NCBI GenBank assembly: GCA_013365325.1
Contig: JABVXV010000146.1
Location: 62,001 to 126,000, forward strand
Length of the DNA stretch: 64,000 bases
Source: Dipetalonema caudispina
Taxonomy: Eukaryota; Nematoda; Chromadorea; Rhabditida; Onchocercidae
Direction: 5' to 3'
Below, piece after piece: positions 40,998-54,600 of the stretch; within the stretch, counting starts at the first letter, position 1, and the number at the start of each line of letters is the position of its first letter. Below the pieces are notes generated by a model that was given only the letters and a program-made list of their open reading frames with translations, had not been told where the DNA came from and made no database searches. A program made the translations under genes and the position numbers.

Positions 40998-43187
40998 CGA
41001 TTTATTTTCATGACACAAAATTTTCTTCAATTCAGCCAAAGATACAAATTGGTTGACAAACCTTCCGAATGAAATCAATCAATGCTTCCTTATTATCTTC
41101 CCAAAGTTTTGGTAGTAATAAGCTGTCCGGAAATTTTTCACATGATAATTCTAATGTTATTTCAAATGCATTTGTCGCCAAATAATTGAAATCTTGCATG
41201 CCACCGGAAACTGAATACCATTTTGCACCATTTGTTATTCCACCTGAAGATGATAATATATGCATATAAACACATTCCTGAAACCGGTTAACTTTTTACA
41301 CTTGATAATTTTCGAATTTTTTAGACAAGTTTTTTTTTTTTTTTTTTTCACGAAAATATAAAGTTTAATAAATTATTTGACCTTGCTGTGCGAACGCATC
41401 GGTGGCAGTTCCATCACAGGGAGGATGATCATTCTTTGCCATATGAGCATGCTTACTTGCATAACTCTCCGCAAGATATCTACAAATTAGATTAAATTTA
41501 AATTGTTTTTTCTTTTTTTTTTTTGAACTTTTGCTAATTTCAAATTACAAGAAATTCTTTATCACATCATTCTTTTAATAGAAGAATGGGATGATTTATA
41601 TTATCATCATGATAAATTGTAGTATTTCAAAAGTCTTGAAATGGATATTCTAAATTTGTACAGATCAGAAATTAGTGAAATGGTAAAATTGTTAATTTTT
41701 GGTAAATTTTAAAATATATTAACCGAAATGTTTGATCATCAGGACTTATCGAATATTCGTTGCTGTTTGGAATTCGAGCGGAATCGAACGGATAATTAGC
41801 CACTAAATCACCTTCATGCATATTGGCTGATAAAACAAATGGTAAGGAAAGGATCCATTGGCCAACAGCTCGCACTTCCGGTTGATACTTGAAAATTATG
41901 GAAATTTAGAATTAAAAAATCATAATTAAAATTATTTCACTGATTATTCTAATATAATAACTTTAATATAAGACAGAAAAACATACTTCTTTTACTTCAC
42001 CACCAAACAGTTCCAGCAGATGGTCGAAACGAGGTATATTATGTCGTTCTAAATAATAATAGAAACGATCAAGATCCGGAAAATCTCGGTTTAGATCAAT
42101 ACCATTTGCATTAGATCTACCAGTAAACCAATCCCGAGTATCGCTTTCCTGAAATATACTTTATATGCTATTTTCATCATTACTGTACATTTTCCTTCTG
42201 AAACTTCAGGTATGTTTAATTTCAAATAATTTAGAAAGGTTAAAATGTTCAAATTTTTACTGCAAAATTTTTATTCTTTGCTTTTTTTCAAAGGAAATTT
42301 TAAAAGAAAAAATTTAATCTTTACGATCATATCAATAATTTTCACTGTATTATCTTCTATTTGCATATTTCATGTAAGATTGTTTTTAATGTATTCCTAT
42401 TGATGAAATTCATTAAAATGTATCCTTCGAAAAAAAAAAAAAGAAAAAAAAACGATACGAATAAAACTTATTACTGTAGAAAGTGCATGTTCAAATCCAT
42501 CTGGATTCATTGATGGCAAAAGATGAATTGATGTCGAATTGATAAGTTTCAAGATTTCTTTATTTTTTGCCAAAAGTTGATCACAGAAATATGATGCAAG
42601 TCGTAATAGAAGTTCTCTTCCTACAGGTTCATTTCCATGCATATTTCCAATATACTTCATTTCCGGTTTTACTGAAAATATTTATCAATTCAATAAATTT
42701 ATATTTTTTGGAAATACAATCTAAGATTGAAAACTTTAAGATATTCAAATGAATTGAAACTATATGATAAATAGAAAAGGGATGAATGTCAGATGAAAAG
42801 TGATGAAGATTTTGGTAAGGAAATGTTTTCCATAAAAAGAAAAAAAAAATTCCGTAAACAAAGAAATTGATTGTTTCCTTTAAAATTTCAGAGAATTCTA
42901 TTCTAAACATTACACACTTTTAATAAAGATACGGTAAAAAGTAACGTACACATTTGATGTTGTCCAGGTGTTGTCGAAAATTGGATAACAAGTAGAACAT
43001 GACCTTCGACACTTTCACCAATAGAATAAAGAGCGGTGTAATTGGAACATCGTTTATTAATATCTATCAGGATGGTTTCTAATTCATCCTGATTATGATA
43101 ATTAGCCCACTGATCAGTAGTACCCTTGATTTTTTGTATTTTTGGGACAAATAATAGAAATAAAATAGAAAGAAAATAGTAGCCCAT
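40064..43187 (-). CDS. egl-21: Carboxypeptidase E (M14 metallocarboxypeptidase, neuropeptide processing)
   Basis: Removes C-terminal Lys/Arg from prohormone-convertase products in dense-core vesicles. Eight exons: 42950-43187, 42475-42671, 41987-42148, 41724-41887, 41382-41479, 41062-41243, 40546-40666 and 40064-40326; 1425 nt, 474 residues (human CPE has 476). The chosen Met begins a signal peptide ([15 protein letters not shown]); the frame is open further upstream to 43325 without a better start. Zinc ligands His91 and Glu94 ([13 protein letters not shown]) and His223 ([16 protein letters not shown]); substrate Arg in [13 protein letters not shown]; catalytic Glu318 in [13 protein letters not shown] transthyretin-like C-terminal domain ([20 protein letters not shown] to [15 protein letters not shown]) and a basic amphipathic tail follow, as in CPE. 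A TTGTAG at 43210-43215 may be the trans-splice acceptor. Confidence 0.94.
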
Positions 43188-46100
43188 GAAAAGGAAGGAG
43201 GGATCCAACCTACAATCTAGGCCGTTTCCAATTCCAATACAGCTGCAGCTGTCCCTTATCTCACTACTAGGCTTGTTGCTTCGCTTTTGCTTTAAGCTTA
43301 TTCGCGTATGAGGCCTAAAATTCATTCCTCATCGTATACACTCAACGTCATTGATGCCTTACTTTCCTCCCTCTTCTTGCTTAATTGATGGTGTAAGATG
43401 ACAAATCGATCGGCTCTAGCGTCCTTTTTATTTTGCATATGTGTACTTGTCACCCATCCTTTGTCATCAACTTATTTAGCATAAAAATAAATGCAACGAT
43501 GACGTATTGCATGAAAAGCTCAGAAGATAGAAAAAGCTTTTCATTACTTTACTCTTTTCCTATTTTAATTATAATTTATTTGATCAAATTCCTATCCTCT
43601 CTTACACTTTCTTTTCTTTTATTTCTTCTCGAATTTGTCGTACAAAAAAAAAAAAGAAAAAAAAAAAAATTAATTGCATTAAAAAAAAAAGTTAGTCATA
43701 CTTTGGAATCAATGATATGTCACTATTTAAATATGTTATTTTTAAGACAAATTTAACAATTAAATAATTTAATAATTTTGAACTTGATAAGCTACAGTAA
43801 TGAAACGTATAGCAATTAATGCAGTAGATAAGATAAATGATAAATTAGCATGTTTATCATTAAAGCAATATGTTGTCACTTTTGATGTAAAATAATGACA
43901 GTTACTCTTTTATAATATCAATAGCTAAGTTTGTTTCATAATCTTACAATATTAATATTTGGAAAAAAATTTTTCAATTTTTTGTTTTTCATTTCTAAAA
44001 TTTTGAACAGACAAATTTTGCTGGACACGAATAAAACCATTTTTTGCATTATTCGATTTTTATCCATAATTTTTTTAAAAAATTAGACAAAAATAAAAGG
44101 TTGAAGTGAAATGAGTAGTAAAAGAAGATGGAGAAAAGGAACAAGCTAGAAAAAAAAAGAAAGAAAAAAAAAAAAAGTATTAAAAGCTAACCAATTTATC
44201 CGAACCCGAAGGGATAATCTAATTATGGTTCAATTATTAACAATATCAATAGTTTCTCAAAAATAACGAAAAAAGATTTTTTTTTTTTTTTTTTTTTTTC
44301 TTTTTAAATTTTATTTTTCGATAAAAGAATAGCAATTTTGAGAAATATAAAAAAAAAAAAAAAAAAAAAAAATGATTTAATTGACAAAAGCTTTCCATTT
44401 CTTTTACATCAGTTATCAACATCTAATCATCCTAAATTTTGAATTTTTTTTCCTTTTTCTTTTTTTTTTTTGTGAGAAAGAGGCAAGAATTTAAAATAAT
44501 TATAAATGTTAATTGAAATGAAATCCAAAAAATTGTATATATTTTTGATAACATAAAAAATTTACAAATTTATAATATCCTCAATTTTGACGACAATCTT
44601 TCGAATTTTGTCTTTTCATTCTTTTGTTTCTTTTTTTCTTTTTTTCTTTTTTTTTTTTTTTTTTTTTCTTTAAAATTATGTCAAATTGTGATGAGCAGTT
44701 TTGTTTGTTTAGTATGATTAAGTGTAACTTTTTTTTTTTTTTTTTAATTCCATTAAATAAGTGATTTTTATCTCCTTCCACCCACTCATGCTATCCAGAA
44801 AATTATCCATCAATTCCATAATTGTCCAATTCAGTTTTTTTTTTTTACATTATTTCTCACTAGAATATAGTAAGCATCATTTTACATAAATACTGATAAT
44901 CTAATTCTCAAAATTAGAAATACTTAATTTTCGTGAATGATCATCCCATGAATCTATGACGTATAATTTAAAATTTAATAGATTTGATGAATGTAAAGAT
45001 TTTCATCAAAAACAACGAAAAAAAGACATTAGTAAATCGAGTTAAAACATTTAAATTTTGGAGAATTTTATTGTTTCTGCATATAAAAATCTTTCAGCAT
45101 AATTTTGAGATTTAAAAAAAAAAATGAAAAAATAAAGTCGATATTTGAATATAGCTTTACTGGAAATATATGTTCCGGAATTTTTGCAAAATCGAAATGA
45201 TCCGAAAAAGTATTTTAGCATTATAGAAGTTCAAATCACTACAAAGTAAATGAATTTTTTTTTTTAATGTAGGGATTTTTTTTTTAAATAACTACCAACA
45301 TTTTAATTATTGCAATCAATTAAAAAATTAAACTTTGCTGTAATTTCTGGAAAATCTTTTGAAAATTCTCTTGTTACTAAATCTGAACATTGTTCAAATT
45401 TAGTAGCATAGCTCAAAATTTACATTGAAACAATTGAAGTTAACACTTTCGTAAACATCCTCTTTTATATTATTTCCTATCAATGATTTTTATTTGACAA
45501 ATACCGTTGAGAAATTATCAATTAACTCATTATCATATGGTAATTGGAGTTTTCTTTCAAGACAAATTCAATTCTACTGAATTAAATCAAATTAAACTTG
45601 ACTATTTTTTTTTTATATTTGATACAAAATAACCCTCTTACAGATATGAATTTGCTAATATTTGGTTTCTTTTTCCACCTCTTTTTTTTTTCTTTTTTTT
45701 TTTGTTTATAAAAATTGCCACTTCTTTTGAAGTTAATTTTCGGAGAGGTTCTATCAGTAAAATTCTAAAGGCTAAGTAAAGTTGATTTTATTTCACCAAC
45801 AAGTTTAATATACGTATGAGAAGTATAAATGGCCAAGTATTTTTTTTTTTTTAATATTCCTAAAAATTTATTAATTAGAACAACATAAAATGAGTACATT
45901 CTTAACAGTTAAAGACTAGCAGTTGCAGAAATTAATCAAAAATTTATTTTAAAAATTTTCCAAATTATTGCCATATATTGTTTTCTATATCAATCGATTT
46001 TTAGGGGAAAAAAAAACAAAATCTCTCCATTAATTCAGGACAAATTAGTAACGAGAAGACAACAATTATCTCTGAAATATGCAAATATGCAGTTATGAAA

Positions 46101-48413
46101 AAGGGTTTCATTTGCAGTAAATTTGTTTTGCAAATTTTCTAGTGAGTTAAATTTCAAATCTAATTCATACTTCAAACCAACCATTATATGATGTCTATTC
46201 TTTTTTATCGTTTTATTTTTTTCGAAAATTTCCACACCAATAAATTTTGAAGTAATGCAAAAATTTTAATTCAAAAATTGAAAAATTTTTTTAGCACTTT
46301 ATTTTTTCAATTAAAAACATTAGCATTATATTTTTACAATTTGTTTAATAAAATACACGAGAATTTTTTTTGTTCATTAATTTTGATCGGAGAAGAATTT
46401 GTGTAAATTTAAACATGAATGAAGCATTTTGATAACCACGACAAAGCATTTATTGGTTTGTTATTGATCCTATTTTCCTTGCAACAATTGTTTGTTGATT
46501 TCGTCCTTTTATAGATCTAATAAAATTCATTGTAATTTTTTAACAGCTTGAACTATTTTACTACATATATTCAAAGCAAATAACTAAAAACAATTCAATT
46601 ACGAAGTGCAAAAATTTGACAAAAAAAAAAAAAAAAAGAAAAAATAAATTGATCAAATAGGCAAATATGGTATGTCGCTGACTAGAAATGTAGTTCAAAG
46701 GTCAACTGCTATGACTATAACTAGTGAGCGAATAATAAGCGGAAGGTGCATACAGCGTAATAATTGGTGAAATTCATTCACTTTAAATTTCAAACGATGA
46801 TGATGATGAGGTAAAATGAATACATTTATCTTACAGACAAAGGCCTACCGTAAACATCGAAACGGCGGAAATGGCGTACGTAAGATTTGATATTGGATAG
46901 CAATTGTGTAGAAAGGGAAAAGAAAGTCAAGCAATGTTTGATAAGGAATAATCAAAAGTTATATTTGAAAAAAAAAAAAAAAAAAAAAAGAAAAACAAAA
47001 AAATAGGGAAAAAAACGGATACAATTTTTTCGACAATCTTCATATACCTTTCCTAATTTATTCAAAAAATTTATCTAATTTTCTAAGTTTCTTTTATCGC
47101 TGTAAATTTCTTTTCCTTCTTGGCCATAATCTAACAGGAAAAAGATTAATCAATCTTATAATAATGAAAAGAAAAAGCTATGATCATATTTTAGATGCTT
47201 TTCGAGTGGATAGAAATGATTAGGCGTTTCCTGTCCCAAGCTATTTTCAACAGTACGCCATTTGAAGTGTTAAAATATAATCTATAATTTTGAAAAAATT
47301 TTTCAAAACTAACAATGAATGGCACAGAGCAATTATGCAACCAGCAACAAAAATTTTTCAAGAAGGGAAAAGAAGTAGTAATCAGAAGGATCAAAAAATT
47401 TGTGAATGAACTTACGAAAATTATCATCAAATGCTATTATCTGAAATTAATGTTAAAATTATTATTATTTCTATTACATTTCGTTATTATTACTACTAAT
47501 ATTACAAATCATTATGATGATTGTAAGTAATTAACACCACGAAAATGGAATGATGACTAGAACGAGCCGAAAGACAAAAATAGGAGGAGAATAGTGATTG
47601 AAATTTCAGGAGGAACTAAAAAATGGATCGTATATCATTGCCATAATTCAATAGCAAGATTTACATTTAAGTTGCATTCAAAATTTGTTAAAATTCGTAG
47701 AAAGGCCGGCTCATGCCAGTAATAAATTACATTACTTTTTCTCACTTTTTTTTTTTTTTTTTTTTTTTTTAGAAAGAATATTGTTAAAGTTGGAAATTTA
47801 ATAATTATTTTTCACAAGTCAAAAAATGAGATAAAATGCAATTACTATCGTGGAATACTTACAAATTGAACAACTAAAACTAATAAATATGTAACTTTTC
47901 TTTTTTTACAAAACTTTTTTCTACAATTTACGAAAATATTTGCCAAGAAAATTCATTACATATTAGGAAAGGTAATTGTATTAACTAATTTGACATACAG
48001 CAACATGCAAATAGCTAATAAAAACTTTTCCAAAAGGGAAAAAGGAACATTTTCGTGTTCCATTGAATTTTATGGATCATTGATATTTTCTGGAATATCC
48101 GATATTTATTCAGGATAATCATGAAGTTCTTTTTTTTCCCCTTTTTTTTTTTTTTTTTCTTTCCACGAAAGACATCTAATGCTGCTAAGGTACAGTACTG
48201 AACATTTTTCCAAAAGTTGCAACATATTTTCAATCATTTTTAATGATTTACAGATAATACAACATACATGCAAAAGAAAAGAAATTATTAAGTTATGGGA
48301 AGATACAGCGATAAAATATGCTGGATAAAGTGGAAATATGTGCATTTAATTGTAAAATTTGAAAATTTATAATCATCAATTGAATAATGAAATCTGTACC
48401 TAATTGTTTGTTT
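43188..48413. other. Long AT-rich interval downstream of the ONECUT gene
   Basis: About 5.2 kb with egl-21's upstream region on the left and the 3' flank of the ONECUT gene on the right. It is very AT-rich with many poly-A/poly-T tracts. The one compositional exception is a less AT-rich patch at about 46680-46890 that contains an exon-like 43-base segment (see findings). Lysine-rich frames are poly-A artefacts. Confidence 0.55.
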
Positions 48414-48556
48414 TCACAACTGCTCAAAAACAGGTGGAGGTGGTATAGGACCGAGAATCGTTTCACTAGTTGTGTTCGAATTAAGTACCACTTCTTGTTG
48501 TTGTTCTGGTTGATGCTGTTGCTCTTGCTGCCGTCCTTGTGGTTGTTGTAGTTGTT

Positions 48557-48607
<51 letters not shown>

Positions 48608-49203
48608 GCTGTTGCTGTTGTTGTTGTTGTTGTTGTTGTTGCTCTTGTTGTTCTTCCTCTTGCCTACTACGATCATGACCACGACGACGGGCATTCATGA
48701 AAAAATTCGCAACCGTTGTAGGATCCAATTGTAGTTGTTGTGATATTGTTAGCTGCATTTCTCGTGATGGCCGCTTTGTTTCCTTGAATATTGCCTATAA
48801 AGAATTTTCTTTATTTTATTTTTTTATATGAATTATCATAGATATTTCAATTTCAAATTTCATAACAACATGCAGTTAAATTTCATCTTTCAAGGATATT
48901 TCGAATAAAATTTTAGCCATTTGGTTAGTTTATGATAACAGTTAGTTAGTTGTGAAATTTCGTGATACCATTAATATCCCATAAATTGCATGAATGAATT
49001 AGAAAAGATATGATTAAAAATATGATGGAAATGTATCATAATGCCATAAAAAAACATGTGAATAGATCCAGAAGTTAATTTGTTGCAGAGAAAAATCAAA
49101 TTGCTTGCAATGGAACACTGCTTATTCCTTCCCCATATTGTAAAATAAACAATCTCAAGTTGCTATCAAATATCATTTTTTTAATTAACTTGATCTCTTT
49201 CTC

Positions 49204-49234
<31 letters not shown>

Positions 49235-51631
49235 AAAGAAAAATTAGGATGGAAGTTTCTTTTTTTCTTTTTTCCCGAATACGGAAGGATGATGATGATG
49301 ATGATGATGATGAATCCTAAGCCAGAATGCCAGAGCAAGGCTAACATACCACCTTCCTGCTTGTAATGTATCTGGAGGTCTGGTCCTGTGATGATTTTTC
49401 CTTCTTCGTTACTGATAACTGACAACTGATGATTGCTTCCGAGAAACGAAGAAGGAAGCGGATACGCACATAACTGATTAATTATTGAAATATTGATAGA
49501 AATAATGGAAAGTTTGGAGTGTATTAAATTTTGGTGTAAAATTTAAGGAAAAGAAAATTAAATCTAAATTATATGGCAATACGAACAATGTGCATTTTTT
49601 TATTCTCTCTTTTTTTAACTCTAAAAGAATAGAAAATTGTAAAATGATTGATTGAGGTTGAACTCTCATTGAATTAAAGCACTTTTGAAAATTTTAGATT
49701 AAAATAAATAAATATAAATATATATATATGTATTTATAAATATAGAAAATGCTGCCTTCATTATATATTATTTTATATAATTCAATTTTAAAAATTCCCA
49801 CTGAAATTTAAAGTTTTCATAAATATCATATACTTCTAATTGATAACATACACCATAAGGATAGCGTAAAAAGAAAATTTTTTTTTCCTGTTTTTTCTTT
49901 CTTTTTTTTTTTTTTTTCTTTTACAAATATCAATTAGCACCTGCAACTGGCCCACCTGCAATGTACGTCTTTGGATATCGGTGAACACTAAGCGTGGTTT
50001 TTTTGGTGTTGCCGGTTGTGAAGCACCGTTAATTTGTTGTTCATCTTTCCGTTTACAAGCTAAATTGAAATAATTTCATTACTAATTCTATAAAAGAATA
50101 AAAAAAGAAAAAAAAAAGAGGAAAGTTGAATAAACAATTACGAGATAACAATTAAATTTTTAAAATTCAAATATTTTATTTAATAATTAATGAGTAACAT
50201 GCGAGATTTTTCTAAACGTATAGATGTGAAACAGATGTAAACAGTAGTGGTAATTTGAAATTTTTTTCAAAAGTAAGAGAGAGAGAGAGAGAGAGAGGGA
50301 AAGAAAAGAAAACGCACACATATTTTATATATCAGTCCCTTCAAATTATACCTATTTAATTTTCAGAAATGTCCAATACATATCATAATTAATAGTACAG
50401 GGAAACATTAAAAGCATCCGCATATCAATTGATAGTGCTTTCTAACAAAGAAATTTTACAGTAACATACCCTAATTCATAGTCGAAGTGGGAAGCTTGAC
50501 CTTTCGGTATGAATAATTGGTATAGATCGCTTAAATCTCAATCATGAAATAAGCCATTATTACTAATAATTCCAAGACAAGGCTAACTTAAATGAGGATG
50601 TTTGGAATTATCATCAGAAGATGTTAAAATTACTAGTAAAAAACTTCTGTATGATTTTCCTGTGACCTTTGACATCATAGATCCATGTGATGTTAAACAT
50701 ATGAGGATGGTGCTATTCGGTTCATTAGCTTAAATCTTTTTTGCAATTTCAGAATAATAAAATGATATAAAATTTAAATGTGGTAAAATTTATATAACGT
50801 CATTTCTAATGAAAAAAGTTTCATTTCACAGTTGATCTGTTACAATGTTGCAAATTATTTGGAATTTCAAACTGAAAATAATGAAGCTCGATGATAGAGT
50901 CAGTTAGGACTAATTCAACAGGAACAAACAATTCCTGATGAAATCAATCCGGATGTATTATCGGAATTTGTAACGCGTTGTTTGACATGTGGGATATCTT
51001 CATCCATAGAGGATATGCAACAATTTTTTTTCTTTTTTTTTTTTTGTGAAATCTTATATTTCTCTTGAGTAAGAGCATATACGTCAGATCTTTCAATTTT
51101 TAATTACCTAAAATTGATTCTTTTCCGGATCATCTAATTTTAGATATTGAAATTGGTATAATATTTTTGCTAAATCTACAAATGATATTAGTACATTACT
51201 TTTCTAAAATATGCTACTAAGTGGATTTAATCTTTTTTTTTTTTCAAATTTACACTTTTCCTTTCCTTTCTTTTTTTTTCTTTTTTGTAAAATTGCCATA
51301 AATATCTATCAGAAGGCTTGAAACATTTATAGAAATTTTAACAAAAAAGAAAGAAAGGAAGAAAAGTCTTACTGGTAAAAGGAAAATTCCGATCTATCTT
51401 TTCATAAGGATCCATGCCAATATTCGAAATTCATACAATAAAAATGTATCAAAATATTGAAAATCCCTCAACTGTTTTCCAGAGATCTTCCGTTTTTCCG
51501 CCTCTCAGACATGAATAGGCCGTAGGTGAAGTTGTTAGGAATTAAATTTTTAATGAACCATTGAAAAATAGGCTTGAAGCGATGCAAAAATGGACATCTG
51601 GAACGGATGATGCATTATTAATGAGTATCAG

Positions 51632-51666
<35 letters not shown>

Positions 51667-54600
51667 TGTATGTGTATGTATATATGTGTGTGTATGTATG
51701 TGTGTATGTGTGTGTGTGTGTGTATGTCATCGAGTGTATGCGTTTGTTCATTTGTCATATGAATAGATAGATGATGGTTAAAAGAGTAATAGTGAACGAT
51801 GAAAGATTGATTTACCGGTAATCTTTCAATCTTAATTACTACTTAGTCTAATTACTGTAACATTACCATCAACATCATCATCATCATCATCATCATATGT
51901 TTAAATTTAAAACATACAATGATTTAATTGTATACAATATATTTTAATAATAATTGTATCTAAAAAATTTGATTACAAATATTTAATAATAATTCATACA
52001 AAATTTCTTCTTATCATTTTCCTTCTTTCCATTCATTTTTTGTTAAATTTGTCATAAATGAAATTTTTATTTTGTTTATCTTTTAAGAGAAATTTGTAGA
52101 ATTTCTTGAATATCGTTAATGTTTTACCTGAAAGAAAAATGTGATAGCTAAAAGTTAATCATATTTAAAACATAAATGAAACAAAGTTCATACTCTTAGG
52201 GAAAAAGTAATGTTAAACAGATAATCGAATTAGTCAAAGTGTCACTTTAAAAATGTTATAAATTGCTTAAATGATGATATTTATTGAGGTATATGTACTA
52301 TATGCTAACATTAGTGATAATGATAATGTTGATAATTTTTGTTTACCACATCCTTTCCTATACCTCCAATTACTAATCTTGTTTAATATACAAATTATCT
52401 AACGAATAAAATCATCATTAATCTATTTAAAAACAAAAATTATCATAGCAAATTTCATCTTTGGAATATTCGAAAAATTTCAAATATTATGTAATTTTTT
52501 TTTTCTGACTTACAGCTAATTCTATACCAAAATAAGCACATGTTAAGAAACAATTCAATAACAAATGAAAGTTATGAGATTAAAATTAAAATTAACGAGC
52601 TTAAGTAACATTTTTTATACATTGAAGATTAATTTTCAAGGCTGAAATTGTAGATGAAAAATTACCATAAAAGTAATTGCTGTTATTACGATGTTTTTTA
52701 GAGAAATGACAGTTTTTTTTTCCCAACAAAAAAGTTTTTATTTATTTTTTTACATGTATTTAATAGAAACTAATTATCAAATGTAACTATTGTTAAATTA
52801 AGCCTTTCTCATTGTTTGAAATTACTATATTTAAATTATTTGTTCAACAAAAAACTAAAAAACAAATAAATAAATCTGCTATAGGATTACAATGGAGCTA
52901 ATTTATGGCATATGAATAGTTTGTAAATGACGGATAATTATTGGTTATTGTAACTCAAATAATTTTTCAATCGGATCATTTTCATTTTTTTTTTTTTTTT
53001 TTTTTTGTTTCACCCCCTCCTCTCCCTTCCAATCTTTTTGTTAATTGAACAATAAAAAGTAGATAAATATTTGAGTATGTTTAATTAAGGAGTACTTGTT
53101 AGAAATAATAATTTTCTAGTCATTAAGAAAATTTGCAAAATATTTCATAGTATATTTCCTAATAAAAGATTTTATAAAAAATTTTAGCTAACAAAAAGGA
53201 AAAAAAAAAAAAAGAAAAGAAAGGAAAGGAAAAGGAAATAGAAGAAAGATGGAAGGTAAAGGAAAAAAAGGTTGGACAAAGGTCAAAAAAACAATTAGAT
53301 GGCAGAGGTAAGTGGAATCCCGCAGATAAAAAAAAAAAGGATTGAACGAAAAAGCACCATCTGTGTGGGTACAGTAGCAGCTGCAGTTCGCTCGTTAATC
53401 TAAACTCGTGTCACCCTATCCAACCGATCCTATATCATCCTATTCTAGCTGTAACACATGCAATGGTCATCATTATCCTTACCATCAAGGACATATGTCA
53501 TTCACACAACCTTATTTCATTTTTCTCCCAATAACAAACATATGAATCAGTTCAATTTGTGATTTTCAGTTGATTAAAAAAAAAAAAAAAATAACTTTTC
53601 TTTTTTTCTTTTTCTGTTAAAATTTCCCGTTTTTTTTTCTTTCTTTCCTCCTTTCCCTTTTTCATGTCATTTCTCCCTTTGAAAAAAAAAAAAATTTGAA
53701 ATTTCTTTCCAAATTATTATAAGGATTGAATGAATCCTGTAAGATTTGCCGAAACATTGAAATAGCAATGTTTTGTTTAAAAACAATAAATGAAGGAAAT
53801 ATATTAATTATTTCAATTTCACATTATTACTTAATATATTACAAAGTAATAAAATTCCTCTTTCAATATTATTCATTAATTGGATTTTCTAAATTAAAGA
53901 AAAGCTTTCTGGAAAAGGAAAAAAGTAATTTCGAATAATTAAATAAGAAGGAAAAACAAAAAAAAACAAAAAAGGATTAGGAGATAAAAAGTTACCAGCT
54001 AAGCGTAAAGCGGACATTCGTTGGAATTCCGGTTCTTGCAACCATTTCGCCATACGTCTAAATGTTTCACGACCACTTTTAAGCTTAGACCATGGTTTTG
54101 GATTCCTCAGTAAATCCGAAAGTGTTCCCTGTGACCTAAATTGATAAAGGTTAATACTTTGAAGCTATAAATTAACATTAACCAAAAAATCAAGAATGAT
54201 AAGAAAAAAAAAAAAAAAAAAATGGGTGAAAGTAAAAGTATGGAATGAGAGAGCATGCAGGAATTTTCATAAATAGCAATTTTATAATAGTTATACTTTT
54301 TTCATTTTATGTGTACCTGTATGAAAGCTTATAAACCGTTCAAAATTGCAAGCCAAAAATGATTTGTAGTGTAGAAAAGAGTGACTGTGGTATAGTTGAG
54401 AATTGGAAAGCTTTTTTAAATAAGTACTTTATGCGGTGTTCTAAATAGGGTTTTCGTGATTTTTATCAGTGGGAGTTGATGTATTTCTTCTGTTGTAAGT
54501 GGAGTTGAGCTTTTTTTTCTTTTTTTTTTTTTTTTTTTTCTTTTTATTTTTCTTTTCTCGTAGTGGGATCGCGTGGACGAGTGCGATTCCAATTAAAACA

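Noticed and set aside
44581..44781. Lysine-rich minus-strand frame
   Set aside because: It is simply translated poly-T/poly-A tracts; no other protein character and no splice context.
48552..48734. Plus-strand poly-leucine frame
   Set aside because: Antisense translation of the ONECUT polyglutamine repeat.
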